The notes: generated from the letters alone by a model not told the origin. Shown: positions 23,287 to 32,505, counted from the first letter of the stretch. The stretch: 64,000 nt of DNA from Paenarthrobacter aurescens (GCF_025421775.1 NZ_JAOEFX010000005.1:1-64000), one strand, 5' to 3'. Translations and numbers: made by a program.

Positions 23287-25011
23287 TTAGGCCTCGCCGC
23301 TGCCGGACTGGGCAGCAGCGGTCTCACCGGAAACAACTTCGCCGTTGCGGCGACGTGTGCGGGTACGGCGTGTCCGGGCAGGCTTGTCTGCAGAGTCGGA
23401 ATTGGCCGTGCGGGATTCCGCGGCACCGGCAGCGGGGGCTGCTTCTCCGTCGGACGTACGACGGCGGCGCGTCCGGTTGCGTGCGCCCTCGCCCTTGGAT
23501 TCGCTGGACTCGGAGTCACTGGACTTGCCGGAGCGACCACGGCCGCCGTCACGGCCGCCGTCGCGCTTGCCGTCACGGCCGCCGTCGCGCTTGCCGTCAC
23601 GGCCGGAGCCGCCGGAGCGTGCGTTCTTCTTGCCGGTCTCGCCCAAGTCCTCAAGGACCTCGGCGTCAACGCCGGCCAGGACGCGCTTGTTGCGGGGAAG
23701 GCGCCCCTTGGTGCCCTCTGGAATGTCAAGGTCGGTGTAAAGGTGCGGCGAGGAGGAGTAGGTTTCCACGGGCTCCGGAACGCTGAGCCCGAGAGCCTTG
23801 TTGATCAGGCCCCAGCGTGGCATGTCGTCCCAGTCCACGAACGTGACGGCAGTTCCCTTGTTGCCTGCGCGGCCGGTACGGCCAACGCGGTGCAGGTAGA
23901 TCTTTTCGTCTTCAACACATTGGTAGTTGATGACGTGCGTGACGTCATCAACGTCGATGCCACGGGCGGCCACGTCGGTGGCCACCAGGACGTCGACCTT
24001 GTTGTTGCGGAAGGCGCGAAGGGCCTGCTCGCGTGCACCCTGGCCGAGGTCGCCGTGAATGGCTGCCGCAGCGAATCCGCGGTCAACGAGTTCCTCAGCT
24101 ACCTTCGCGGCCGTCCGCTTGGTTTTGGTGAAGATGATGGTCCGGCCACGTCCACGGGCCTGGAGGATGCGCGCCACAACCTCGGTCTTGTCCATGCTGT
24201 GCGCACGGTAGATGAGTTGGCGGATATCCCGCTTGGTGAGGCCCTCATCATTCGGGTCAGCTGCCCGGATGTGGGTGGGCTGCGTCATGTAGCGACGCGC
24301 CATGGCAATGACCGGGCCGGGCATGGTTGCCGAGAAGAGCAGCGTCTGCCGAACAGCCGGAGTGCCTGCGATCAGTGTCTCAACGTCCGGGAGGAAGCCG
24401 AGGTCCAGCATTTCGTCGGCCTCATCAAGGATGACCATCTTGACGTTCTTCAGGCTCAGGTGCTTCTGCTTGTAGAGGTCGATCAGCCGGCCCGGGGTGC
24501 CGACTACAATCTCGACACCCTTCTGCAGGGCATCAATCTGGGGCTCGTAGGCACGGCCACCATAGATAGTGGCGATGCGGGCATTGCGCTTGCGGGATGC
24601 AGTCTGGAGATCGTTGGCCACCTGCACGGCAAGCTCACGCGTGGGGACGATGACCAGGGCCTGGGGCGCTCCGGGGACTGCGAGCTTGGCATACCCGGCA
24701 TCATCCCGGCCGGCGACGCGCTGGAGGGCTGGAATGCCGAATCCCAGCGTCTTGCCGGTACCTGTTTTGGCCTGCCCGATGATGTCGTGGCCGCTCAGGG
24801 CAACCGGCAGGGTCATGGCCTGGATGGGGAAGGGGTGCGTGATTCCGGCGTCAGCCAAGGACTCAACGATGTCCGCACGGACGTTGAAGTCAGCGAACGA
24901 CTTCTCTTCGATCTCGTGGGGCGTCTCATCCGAGATGATCGTTTCTTCGGGTTCGATGGATTCGGTTCCGGTGGAGTCCGTCAGGACTTCGTGGGTATGC
25001 AATTCACTCAC
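23287..25011 (-). CDS. DEAD-box ATP-dependent RNA helicase (RhlE/CshA-like)
   Basis: A 574-residue RNA helicase. After a ~35-residue acidic N-terminus come the Q motif (FADFN, PFPIQ), motif I AKTGTGKT, DEAD (motif II), SAT (motif III), the second RecA domain with TDVAARGID, and HRVGRTGR (motif VI). The last ~130 residues are a highly charged RNA-binding-like tail with GRDGKRDG repeats and Arg clusters. The GTG start at 25011 has AAGGAAA upstream. It probably acts in rRNA maturation or mRNA turnover. It corresponds in neighbourhood to mycobacterial rhlE and is followed by a DNA methyltransferase gene. Confidence 0.92.
   Translation of the reverse strand: MSELHTHEVLTDSTGTESIEPEETIISDETPHEIEEKSFADFNVRADIVESLADAGITHPFPIQAMTLPVALSGHDIIGQAKTGTGKTLGFGIPALQRVAGRDDAGYAKLAVPGAPQALVIVPTRELAVQVANDLQTASRKRNARIATIYGGRAYEPQIDALQKGVEIVVGTPGRLIDLYKQKHLSLKNVKMVILDEADEMLDLGFLPDVETLIAGTPAVRQTLLFSATMPGPVIAMARRYMTQPTHIRAADPNDEGLTKRDIRQLIYRAHSMDKTEVVARILQARGRGRTIIFTKTKRTAAKVAEELVDRGFAAAAIHGDLGQGAREQALRAFRNNKVDVLVATDVAARGIDVDDVTHVINYQCVEDEKIYLHRVGRTGRAGNKGTAVTFVDWDDMPRWGLINKALGLSVPEPVETYSSSPHLYTDLDIPEGTKGRLPRNKRVLAGVDAEVLEDLGETGKKNARSGGSGRDGKRDGGRDGKRDGGRDGGRGRSGKSSDSESSESKGEGARNRTRRRRTSDGEAAPAAGAAESRTANSDSADKPARTRRTRTRRRNGEVVSGETAAAQSGSGEA
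23541..23605 (-). repeat. 24-bp tandem repeat in the helicase tail
   Basis: Just over 2.5 copies of a 24-bp unit (phase points 23548, 23572, 23596) encode a repeated basic octapeptide of the KRDGGRDG type in the disordered C-terminal tail. Copy number may vary between strains without shifting the frame. Confidence 0.75.
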
Positions 25012-25288
25012 AGGGAGTTTCCTTATTCATTTGGGCATTGGCGCTGCATGCTCAACGGCGGCGGCGGAGCCGTACCGGAGCACGAACGGGCGCGCAAGCA
25101 AGTCCAGTGGAAGCCGATCGCGGGCTATCTAAGTACTGGCACTGGTGACCAGTTGGTACATCTCAAGATCGCGTAGGGGCGGGCTTGTTGAGTTCAAAAA
25201 TTAACTGAATCAACGACCGGGCATCCATTACTACAAGCTCAGTCTATCCTCTGGGGGCCGGAAAGCCCGGATCGCCGCATGAACGGCG
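25012..25288. other. Gene-free leader region of the helicase gene
   Basis: This 277-bp gap separates the helicase start from the stop of the upstream RNase gene on the same strand. It includes an A/T-rich patch (25188-25250) with an imperfect inverted repeat (GTTGA-TTC / GAA-TCAAC arms at about 25189-25216). The A/T patch is the likely promoter area, which would give a 5' leader of ~170 nt. No gene or known RNA family is recognised. Confidence 0.35.
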
Positions 25289-26791
25289 TCAGGGCAGCAG
25301 CTCGAACCTGATCTCCCGGCTGGCGATATCAGCCTTCAAGAGCCGCACCCGGACCTTGGTTCCCGACTCCAGTTCGCCGTCGCAACGTGCAGTCACAGCA
25401 GGTTCGGCAATCTGGACAACTCCGAAGGGCCCGCTCCCGTTTCCGTTTCCATTTCCGTTTCCATTTCCATTGGAGGTTTTGGTACTGGTCCCGTTGGAGG
25501 GCTTCGAACCGGAAATAACCACGGCGTCGAATTCCTTGCCGATGTGGTTGGCCACCAGGGCGGCTTCCACGGTGTCCAAAGCGGCGCGTTCCAGGCGCCC
25601 GGCCAGTTGGTCCGAGGACGCCATGATCTCGGGCAAGGAAGGCAGCGCCTCACGTGCCCATGCCGGGATTTCCTGGTTATTGCTGAGTGCTTCGCAGATC
25701 ACCAGGACAAAGCGATCGATGAGGCGCCGCAACGGTGCGGTGGTGTGGGCGTAAGGAGCCCCGATGGCTGCTTGGTTCACGTTGGCTGGTACTTCTCCAT
25801 CAAAGGGTGTGTAACCGGCGCCCCGGAACAACGTGCCGGCCGAATGCAGGATGGCCAATTGCCTGGGATCGGATGCGTCCAGGGTCCGCAGGTATTCGCC
25901 GTAAGTGATCCGGCCGTCCCAAGGCTTGCCGAGTGCGGCTGTCTGCCGTTTGAAATGGAGGAGTGATCGCTCGTCGGGCGCGGGCATGGTCCGCAAAATG
26001 CCCACTTTGCCCTCAAGCATCAGTTGGGCAGCGGCCATGCCGGTCATGAGGGAGATCTGTGCGTTCCAGTCCTCCACTGGCAAGGAAGGGGCAGCAGCGA
26101 TCCTGTAGCCGCCGCCGTCGGTCGCTTGCACAATTTCCTGTTCCGGCATGTTGAGGCTTGCGCCACCCCGCAAGCGTTCGAGTTCAACCCGTTTCAGTCC
26201 TACTTCCTTCAGGAGCTGCAGAATTGGTGGAGCTGTGCCATCATCGATCTGCTGCTGGGCTCCTTTGTAGCTCAGCTTGGCAGTGCTGCGAACAACTGCG
26301 CGGGCCATCGAAACAGCGACCAGTTCCGCTTCCGCATCCAGGTCGAAGTCCCAAACGAAGGCGCTGCAGTCCTGGCCGGCCAGCAGGCTGCCGGCATTTT
26401 CACTGATGACTTCGGGGTGCAGCGGAATCCGGCCGTCCGGGGCATAGAACGTCTGGCCGCGCTGCCGGGTTTCAGCGTCCAGCGCCCCGCCCGGAGCCAC
26501 AAAGGCCGGCACGTCGGCTATGGCGTAATGAACCTTGTACCCGTCACCTGTACGGTCAATGAACAGGGCCTGGTCCAAGTCAGTGGACGTCGCCGGGTCA
26601 ATGGTCACGAACGGAATGTCCCGCAGGTCCCTGCCCGGAAGCCTGAGGGATTCGACGGCCTCGCGGGCCTCTTGAACAGCTGGTGCCGGGTAGTCGCCAG
26701 GAAGTTCCAGCTCCGTCCTCAGGGCCGCCAGGGCCGCTGCGAGCTGGTCGGACGAATCGTCGACGTTGGGCGCTATCCGATGATGTGACAC
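25289..26791 (-). CDS. RNB-domain exoribonuclease (RNase II/R-like)
   Basis: A 500-residue 3'-5' exoribonuclease built around an RNB domain. The catalytic Asp cluster is in FVTIDPATSTDLDQALFI near residues 60-77, and the domain ends with PYAHTTAPLRRLIDRF. A short C-terminal S1-like domain follows an (Asn-Gly)n linker; there are no N-terminal cold-shock domains, so it is a short version. The GTG at 26791 has TAACCT 7 nt upstream and no ribosome-binding site; the frame reaching 26935 overlaps the divergent gene and is rejected. Adjacent to an RNA helicase gene, which fits a role in RNA decay. Confidence 0.85.
   Translation of the reverse strand: MSHHRIAPNVDDSSDQLAAALAALRTELELPGDYPAPAVQEAREAVESLRLPGRDLRDIPFVTIDPATSTDLDQALFIDRTGDGYKVHYAIADVPAFVAPGGALDAETRQRGQTFYAPDGRIPLHPEVISENAGSLLAGQDCSAFVWDFDLDAEAELVAVSMARAVVRSTAKLSYKGAQQQIDDGTAPPILQLLKEVGLKRVELERLRGGASLNMPEQEIVQATDGGGYRIAAAPSLPVEDWNAQISLMTGMAAAQLMLEGKVGILRTMPAPDERSLLHFKRQTAALGKPWDGRITYGEYLRTLDASDPRQLAILHSAGTLFRGAGYTPFDGEVPANVNQAAIGAPYAHTTAPLRRLIDRFVLVICEALSNNQEIPAWAREALPSLPEIMASSDQLAGRLERAALDTVEAALVANHIGKEFDAVVISGSKPSNGTSTKTSNGNGNGNGNGNGSGPFGVVQIAEPAVTARCDGELESGTKVRVRLLKADIASREIRFELLP
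25438..25472 (-). repeat. Hexanucleotide repeat encoding an (Asn-Gly)n linker
   Basis: Six tandem 6-bp units (TTTCCG or TTTCCA on the plus strand) encode six Asn-Gly pairs between the RNB and S1-like domains. Changes in copy number would alter linker length but keep the frame. Confidence 0.8.
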
Positions 26792-26798
26792 GAAAATC

Positions 26799-26804
26799 AG
26801 GTTA
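26799..26804 (-). promoter_or_regulatory. -10 box of the RNB gene (near-leaderless)
   Basis: TAACCT on the minus strand, 7 nt before the GTG at 26791. Confidence 0.4.
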
Positions 26805-26884
26805 GCCCCAAACGGCCAGATAGTCTCGGAGGCTTCCACGCAGCTGAGGCTGCGGCAAGAGCAGGTCACCCTTCTTGCCGGAGA

Positions 26885-26890
26885 TAGTCT
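26885..26890 (+). promoter_or_regulatory. -10 box of the ferritin-like gene (leaderless)
   Basis: TAGTCT, 6 nt before the ATG at 26897. Confidence 0.5.
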
Positions 26891-26896
26891 TGGTCC

Positions 26897-27565
26897 ATGG
26901 GCAATTCCCCTGACACCGCACCTATTGCCGGGCAACTCGCCGCACAGCTGCTGGGAGCCATGGCATATGGCGAGTTGTCAGCGTTCGGAAGGCTCGCCTT
27001 CGATTCCCGCTACGCTCCCACGCTTCATGACCGGTCCGTGCTCGCGAAGATTGCTGTGGGCTCCTACGGAAATTTTGCCCTCCTCAATGACCGGCTCGCA
27101 GAGATGGGAATCGATCCTGAAGAGGCCATGCTGCCGTTTCAACGGTCCTTCGACCACTTCCATGAGCGCACCAAGCCTGCAGACTGGTTCGAGTCCGTGA
27201 TGAAGGCGTATGTCATCGATACCGTGTCATCCGACTTCTACAGGGCAGTCGCGATGTTCCTGGACGAGACTACGCAGCATTTCGTTGAGCGTGTCGCTTC
27301 GCCCGACCAAGCCACGGAAGTACTGCGCGTCCTGCTAAGGCGGGCACTGGCCGATGACCCGCGCCTCGCTTCGCGCCTGGCGCTGTGGGGTCGCCGCTTG
27401 GTGGGCGAAGCCTTAACGCAGGCGCAGCGCGTCGGGATGGAGCATCCGCAGCTGGGTCCCACGCTGAAGAGCGGCGGCGACACCCGCGCTGCAGTCAAAA
27501 GGCTGACAGGGGAACTCGCCGAAAAGCACTCGCGGCGTATGACGGGCCTCGGCCTCACCGCGTAA
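26897..27565 (+). CDS. Ferritin-like (MiaE-type fold) protein
   Basis: A 222-residue all-helical protein of the ferritin-like superfamily found throughout actinobacteria, sometimes annotated as a tRNA-(ms2io6A) hydroxylase-like protein. Helix 1 has AMAYGELSAFGRLAFD with a possible metal-ligand Glu at ~26, and FDHFHERTKPADWFESVMKA carries a His/Glu set in helix 3. It is too short and divergent to assign MiaE activity. The start is the ATG at 26897 behind a TAGTCT box. In M. tuberculosis a homologue (Rv3210c, from memory) also lies beside rhlE, so this pairing is conserved. Confidence 0.78.
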   Translation: MGNSPDTAPIAGQLAAQLLGAMAYGELSAFGRLAFDSRYAPTLHDRSVLAKIAVGSYGNFALLNDRLAEMGIDPEEAMLPFQRSFDHFHERTKPADWFESVMKAYVIDTVSSDFYRAVAMFLDETTQHFVERVASPDQATEVLRVLLRRALADDPRLASRLALWGRRLVGEALTQAQRVGMEHPQLGPTLKSGGDTRAAVKRLTGELAEKHSRRMTGLGLTA

Positions 27566-27582
27566 CCACCCTCCGTCTGGCG

Positions 27583-28254
27583 CTAGAAGGCGTCCAGCGC
27601 CTGCAGCAGCGACTTGGCTGCCGCCGTCGGGTCCGTTGCCTCCGTGATTGCACGGACGACGACGATCCTGCGGGCGCCCGCGGCTACCACCTGCTCCACG
27701 TTGCTGAGGTCGATCCCGCCGATGGCAAACCAGGGGAGCGTCGCAGCCGTTTCTGCACGCGTGACAGCTTCTGCGGCAAATGTGACCAGGTCCAGCCCTA
27801 CAGGTTCGCGCCCGGGTTTGGTGGGTGTTGCCCAGACCGGTCCGACGCAGAAATAGTCCAGGCCCATGTGTCCCGACGACGCGGATATGGCGGCGTCGAC
27901 CTGCGCCGGAGTGTGGGTGGACAGGCCGATGCCGGTGACATTCGGCAAGAGGGTCCGGGCTGCCGTCAAGGGCAGGTCTTTTTGGCCGATGTGGAACACG
28001 GGAGCCCCGGAAATACTGGCTACATCGGCCCGGTCGTTAACAGCCCAAAGACGCCCATGCCGCTGCGCCACGCTCCGTAGGACCGCCAAAGTTTCCAGTT
28101 CCTCGGCAGCTTCCAGTGTCTTGTCACGCAGTTGGATGATGTCCACGCCGCCCTCGAACGCGGCATCCACAAAGTCTTCAAAATCGCCCTGCCGTTTGCG
28201 GGCATCTGTGCACAAGTAGAGGCGGGCGGAGGCAAGGGATTCAGGCTGGGTCAT
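27583..28254 (-). CDS. thiE: Thiamine-phosphate synthase ThiE
   Basis: Joins hydroxymethylpyrimidine diphosphate and thiazole phosphate carboxylate to thiamine phosphate. The 223-residue TIM barrel shows the diphosphate and Mg2+ residues in [42 protein letters not shown] and [11 protein letters not shown]. It is divergent from thiO and only 36 bp from the TPP riboswitch, but transcribed away from it, so it is not riboswitch-controlled. A TACTCT box 7 nt before the ATG suggests leaderless expression. Confidence 0.95.
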   Translation of the reverse strand: MTQPESLASARLYLCTDARKRQGDFEDFVDAAFEGGVDIIQLRDKTLEAAEELETLAVLRSVAQRHGRLWAVNDRADVASISGAPVFHIGQKDLPLTAARTLLPNVTGIGLSTHTPAQVDAAISASSGHMGLDYFCVGPVWATPTKPGREPVGLDLVTFAAEAVTRAETAATLPWFAIGGIDLSNVEQVVAAGARRIVVVRAITEATDPTAAAKSLLQALDAF

Positions 28255-28261
28255 GGAAACC

Positions 28262-28267
28262 AGAGTA
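28262..28267 (-). promoter_or_regulatory. -10 box of thiE (near-leaderless)
   Basis: TACTCT on the minus strand, 7 nt before the thiE ATG. It lies 8 bp from the likely -10 of the opposing thiO promoter, so the two promoters are tightly interlocked. Confidence 0.4.
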
Positions 28268-28274
28268 GTTCCTC

Positions 28275-28280
28275 TAAACT
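28275..28280 (+). promoter_or_regulatory. -10 box of thiOSG
   Basis: TAAACT fits TANNNT and would start transcription near 28287, just before the first conserved riboswitch bases. No clear -35 is seen. Confidence 0.4.
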
Positions 28281-28288
28281 GGGCACGT

Positions 28289-28385
28289 ACTGCGGGAGCC
28301 GCGACAACGTCATGTGACTGTCCGGCTGAGAGGGCTTCAGCGCCGACCGCTTGACCTGATCCGGCTAGTACCGGCGTAGGGAAGG
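28289..28385 (+). ncRNA. TPP (THI-box) riboswitch
   Basis: All conserved blocks of the thiamine pyrophosphate aptamer are present in order: GCGGGAGCC at 28292-28300, GGCTGAGAGGG at 28324-28334, GACCGCTTGACCTGATC at 28345-28361 and GGCGTAGGGAA at 28373-28383. Its 3' end merges with the GGGAAGGA ribosome-binding site of thiO (ATG 28392), and no terminator lies between. Binding of TPP most likely blocks translation of thiO and the coupled thiS-thiG. Confidence 0.95.
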
Positions 28386-28391
28386 AATCGA

Positions 28392-29660
28392 ATGGCAGAT
28401 CCCCGCCATACCCCCATCCGGGCAGATGTCGCCGTCATTGGTGGTGGCGTCATAGGCCTCGGCATTGCACGCGAAGCCAGACGCTTGGGCCGCTCCGTCG
28501 CCCTGATCGACCCCGCACCCGCAACCGGGGCTACATTCGCTGCTGCCGGCATGCTTGCGCCTGTCAGCGAACTGCATTACCAGGAGGAGGACCTTCTGGA
28601 ATTAATGCTTGAGTCCTCACAGCTGTGGCCCTCCTTTGTAGCCGGCCTGTCTCCCACCATGGTTGACACCGGATACCGCACGACGCCGACTCTGGCCGTG
28701 GGTGCCGACGCCGCCGACCGCAGGGCGCTCGCCGACCTCCGTTCAGTCCAATTGGCGGCAGGACTGGGAGTTGAGCCACTCACTGTGCGCGATGCGAGGG
28801 AGCGCGAACCGCTCCTCAGCCCACAAATCTCCTGTGCTTTCGACATCCCCGCCGACCATCAGGTGGATCCGCGGAAGTTGGCGCAAGCCCTGATGGCTGG
28901 ATTGGCAGCACATTCGTCCAGTGACCCCACGTGGGTGCAGGACACAGACAACGGTCTTGCCGTGGCGACACCAGCACGCCGGCTGCTGTGGGACGGAAAA
29001 CGCGTCTCAGGAGTCGAGCTCAACTCCGGCGCCACTGTACTCGCGGGCGAAACCGTGGTGGCGAACGGCCTTGGTGCGACGGAACTGTCCGGGTTCCCGG
29101 ACGGTCTGCGCCTTCCCGTGAGGCCAGTCTATGGCGACATCCTGCGGCTTCGCGTCCCCGCACACCTCCGGCCCCTGGTCACATCAACCGTCCGTGGCAT
29201 GGTCCGCGGGGTGCCGGTCTACATCGTCCCCCGGGACGACGGAACGGTGGTGATCGGGGCCACGCAGCGCGAGGACGGATTGTCAGCGTCCTCCAACGCT
29301 GTCTCGGCCGGAGGCGTCTATCAACTACTGCGGGACGCCCAGGCCCTGGTCCCTGCCGTGGCGGAATTGGAACTCGTTGAAGCAACCGCCCGGGCCCGCC
29401 CCGGGACTCCGGACAACGCACCGCTGCTCGGACGGGTCGCCGGTTCCGACGGCGACATTGCTGGTCTGGTCATCGCGACGGGATTCTTCCGCCACGGCGT
29501 CCTCCTGACTCCCGTCACCGCCAGGATCGTTGGGGAACTGATCAGCGATTCGACCGACTCCCGATGGCTGCGTTTCCGCCCCGACCGATTCGCCACAAAC
29601 GCCGCTGAACACCAGTCCCTCACGCCAGCAGTACTCGCTCCCATCAAGGAAACAGCATGA
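28392..29660 (+). CDS. thiO: Glycine oxidase ThiO
   Basis: FAD-dependent oxidase that converts glycine to dehydroglycine for thiazole synthesis. The 422-residue protein starts with the dinucleotide motif [14 protein letters not shown] (~15-28), continues with [12 protein letters not shown] typical of ThiO/DAO enzymes, and has [16 protein letters not shown] and [13 protein letters not shown] near the C-terminus. It is the first gene behind the TPP riboswitch and overlaps thiS by 4 nt (ATGA). Using ThiO implies an aerobic route to the thiazole moiety, as opposed to ThiH. Confidence 0.94.
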   Translation: MADPRHTPIRADVAVIGGGVIGLGIAREARRLGRSVALIDPAPATGATFAAAGMLAPVSELHYQEEDLLELMLESSQLWPSFVAGLSPTMVDTGYRTTPTLAVGADAADRRALADLRSVQLAAGLGVEPLTVRDAREREPLLSPQISCAFDIPADHQVDPRKLAQALMAGLAAHSSSDPTWVQDTDNGLAVATPARRLLWDGKRVSGVELNSGATVLAGETVVANGLGATELSGFPDGLRLPVRPVYGDILRLRVPAHLRPLVTSTVRGMVRGVPVYIVPRDDGTVVIGATQREDGLSASSNAVSAGGVYQLLRDAQALVPAVAELELVEATARARPGTPDNAPLLGRVAGSDGDIAGLVIATGFFRHGVLLTPVTARIVGELISDSTDSRWLRFRPDRFATNAAEHQSLTPAVLAPIKETA

Positions 29661-29893
29661 ACATCAAACTCAACGGCGCCCACCACCCCGTACCGGACGA
29701 CGCATCCGTCAGCACTCTCGTCACGGCCGTCACGGGCCGTGTCCTGGACTCCCGCGGACAGGCAGCCGACGGCGGCAAGCTGGGAGTCGCCGTCGCACGC
29801 AATTCCGAGGTGGTTCCACGCAGCCAATGGGCCGCAACGGCGCTCGCCGACGGAGACGAACTCGAACTCGTTACCGCAGTCCAAGGAGGCTAA
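29657..29893 (+). CDS. thiS: Sulfur carrier protein ThiS
   Basis: A 78-residue ubiquitin-like sulfur carrier. It ends in Gly-Gly (AVQGG), where a C-terminal thiocarboxylate is formed for transfer to the thiazole ring. It is about 10 residues longer than typical ThiS because of an insert around DSRGQAADGGK. It overlaps thiO by 4 nt and lies 3 bp before thiG. No thiF is in this cluster; MoeZ, 2.6 kb downstream, could adenylate ThiS (inference). Confidence 0.92.
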   Translation: MNIKLNGAHHPVPDDASVSTLVTAVTGRVLDSRGQAADGGKLGVAVARNSEVVPRSQWAATALADGDELELVTAVQGG

Positions 29894-30728
<835 letters not shown>

Positions 30729-30737
30729 GGACCAATC

Positions 30738-31085
30738 ATGGCGGGTATCGAAGACCAACTGCCTGACGCGGACGTAGATACCGCCCTCAAGGAGCTCCCG
30801 GACTGGAGGTACCAGGACGGCCTGGTTACTGTCTTCAAGACCCCGACGGCGGCCGACGCGCTGGCGCTCATTGCAGCCATCGGAAAGATCGCCGAAAGAC
30901 AAAACCATCATCCGGACCTGGAATGGCGCTACAACAGAGTCTTCCTCCGCTACGTTTCCCATGACGCGGGTGGGAAGGTGACCTCACGTGACCTCGCCGC
31001 GGCGGCCTCGGTGAGCGCTGCCGCGGAGGAGATAGGCGCTTCCGCCCAGCCGGAGCGCTATCCGGCTCTTGAACGGCATAAGTGA
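30738..31085 (+). CDS. 4a-hydroxytetrahydrobiopterin dehydratase (PCD/DCoH family)
   Basis: A 115-residue pterin-4a-carbinolamine dehydratase-like protein. The active-site run AERQNHHPDLEWRYNRVFLR and the following SHDAGGKVTSRD match the family, including the His-His pair that dehydrates the carbinolamine. No aromatic amino-acid hydroxylase is nearby, and many bacteria keep such proteins for molybdopterin or other pterin work, so the true substrate is open. It is 28 bp behind thiG and probably the last gene under the riboswitch transcript; a hairpin follows. Confidence 0.85.
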   Translation: MAGIEDQLPDADVDTALKELPDWRYQDGLVTVFKTPTAADALALIAAIGKIAERQNHHPDLEWRYNRVFLRYVSHDAGGKVTSRDLAAAASVSAAAEEIGASAQPERYPALERHK

Positions 31086-31100
31086 AACTGATTAAAAGAA

Positions 31101-31137
31101 AACAGTGACCATCACCGCCAGGGTGATGGTCACTGTT
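31101..31137. terminator. Bidirectional terminator hairpin
   Basis: A perfect 16-bp stem (AACAGTGACCATCACC and complement) with a GCCAG loop, between the dehydratase stop (31085) and the convergent gene ending at 31150. The A-rich left flank gives a U-run for the leftward transcript. Confidence 0.8.
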
Positions 31138-31149
31138 GCTTGCCTGGTG

Positions 31150-31452
31150 CTAGAGCCTCAGTGCCTTGGTGAGCGCGGCAGTATCGTGCTTGGTGCGTGT
31201 ACGCCCCAGGAAGACCACCACGCCCGCAGCAGCAGCGGTCCCCAGAACGATCGGCAGAACCCACGGGATCCATGTGGCGCCGGGTTGGTAGCCCAGTCCG
31301 GCACTGATGAACGCGATCCAGCTCAGCATGCCAACCATTGCCGAGACGCCGGCCGGCAACGCAATTCCGTACTTGCCGTGCCGCTTGTCGTTGGCCCACA
31401 CAATGAAACCGGTGGCAATGGTGGCCAGAACCACCACGACGAGAGAAAGCAT
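31150..31452 (-). CDS. Small three-helix membrane protein
   Basis: A 100-residue hydrophobic protein with three predicted membrane helices (residues ~2-20, ~32-53, ~61-82) and a basic C-terminal tail. No catalytic motif. An AAGGAG site precedes the ATG at 31452. It is 37 bp behind the DUF3107 gene and probably in the same leftward unit. I do not recognise a function. Confidence 0.75.
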   Translation of the reverse strand: MLSLVVVVLATIATGFIVWANDKRHGKYGIALPAGVSAMVGMLSWIAFISAGLGYQPGATWIPWVLPIVLGTAAAAGVVVFLGRTRTKHDTAALTKALRL

Positions 31453-31489
31453 GAAAACTCCTTAGCGGACGACGAGAAGTGGGAAAGCC

Positions 31490-31714
31490 CTAGAGGGCGC
31501 CGAAGCCTACGCGGCGGGTTTCCTCGGCACCGATCTCCACGTAACCAAGGACATTGCCGGGAACGATGATCTGGCGGCCCTTCTCATCGGTCAGGCGCAG
31601 TTCCGAGCCCTTGGACACGGCCTCCGCCACGATCTTGGCCACGGCGTCGGCGTCCAAAGAGGATTCGAGCACGATTTCACGGCCAACGTTCTGAATGCCG
31701 ATCTTTACTTCCAC
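31490..31714 (-). CDS. DUF3107 family protein
   Basis: A 74-residue actinobacterial protein of unknown function (the family of mycobacterial TB9.4). The whole sequence fits: EVKIGIQNVGREIVLESSLD at the start, SKGSELRLTDEKGRQIIVPG in the middle, ending with TRRVGFGAL. It is probably a small beta-rich domain. The start is GTG at 31714 with GGAGG upstream. It lies behind a TetR-family gene, a pairing also seen in mycobacteria (Rv3208-Rv3208A, from memory). Confidence 0.88.
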   Translation of the reverse strand: MEVKIGIQNVGREIVLESSLDADAVAKIVAEAVSKGSELRLTDEKGRQIIVPGNVLGYVEIGAEETRRVGFGAL

Positions 31715-31764
31715 AGCAAGGCCTCCAAGCCAATCAAGTGTTAAGTCAGTCCTCTATTTGTAGC

Positions 31765-32421
31765 CTAGGACTCTTTAGGGAATCGACTGATTCCGCGCCA
31801 AGCTAAACGATAGATCAGATCACTGGCCACATCGAGGTCGAGGTTTCCGTCTGTTTCAAGCCAGTACCGGGCGCTGACCTGCGCCATTCCTGCCAAACCG
31901 CGGCCAAGGAGCTGGGCCTCAAGGGGAGGCAACTTGGTGTCCTCTGCGATGACGTGGGCGACGGCATCCGCGAACGTTTTGTTGAATGTCTCCAAACGGG
32001 AACTGACGTCGGGATCATTGATGAGGTCCGACTCGAAAACCAGGCGGTGGGCTTGGTCGTCGTCCGCAATAAACCTGTAATAAGCGCGCATGACGGCCTT
32101 GACGCGTTCCTTGTTGTCCGTGGTGGAGTTCAATGCGCTGAGCATCAACTCCGTCAGCGTAGCCAGGTGGCTGTCAAGGAGAGCCATGTAGAGCTCGCGC
32201 TTGGACGGAAAGTGCTGGTACAGCACTGGTTTGCTCACGTGGGCTGCCTCAGCGATTTCGTCCATGGCGGCGCCATGGAAACCGTTGGAGACGAAAACTT
32301 CCAACGCAGCATTCAGCAACTGTGCGCGGCGCTCGTCCCGCGGCAACCTTGGTGAACGCGTTGAACCAGCCCGTTCCTGCTTGGCCGGTACCCCATCGTG
32401 TGCCCGTGTGCCGTCAGCCAC
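31765..32421 (-). CDS. TetR-family transcriptional regulator
   Basis: A 218-residue repressor-type protein. The DNA-binding domain (~30-75) reads RRAQLLNAALEVFVSNGFHG followed by MDEIAEAAHVSKPVLYQHFP, a strongly conserved actinobacterial type. The helical C-terminal half is a TetR_C ligand domain. I choose the GTG at 32421, preceded by AAAGGCGG; GTG codons at 32451 and 32454 in the same frame are alternatives. Divergent from moeZ with 84 bp between and followed by DUF3107. The regulon is unknown. Confidence 0.85.
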   Translation of the reverse strand: MADGTRAHDGVPAKQERAGSTRSPRLPRDERRAQLLNAALEVFVSNGFHGAAMDEIAEAAHVSKPVLYQHFPSKRELYMALLDSHLATLTELMLSALNSTTDNKERVKAVMRAYYRFIADDDQAHRLVFESDLINDPDVSSRLETFNKTFADAVAHVIAEDTKLPPLEAQLLGRGLAGMAQVSARYWLETDGNLDLDVASDLIYRLAWRGISRFPKES

Positions 32422-32494
32422 AGTCTGCCGCCTTTCCTTTGCAGTTATGACCACTCTACCGGTGGGTAATATGACCGGGCGGCATCGGCAGGCA

Positions 32495-32500
32495 TACATT
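32495..32500 (+). promoter_or_regulatory. -10 box of moeZ (near-leaderless)
   Basis: TACATT, 5 nt before the ATG at 32506; the GGGG between could also aid ribosome binding. Confidence 0.35.
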
Positions 32501-32505
32501 GGGGT

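Noticed and set aside
23278..25176. 632-codon open frame opposite the DEAD-box helicase gene
   Set aside because: It is the antisense shadow of a gene with intact helicase motifs. GC-rich third positions keep the opposite frame open, and the translation has no recognisable domain.
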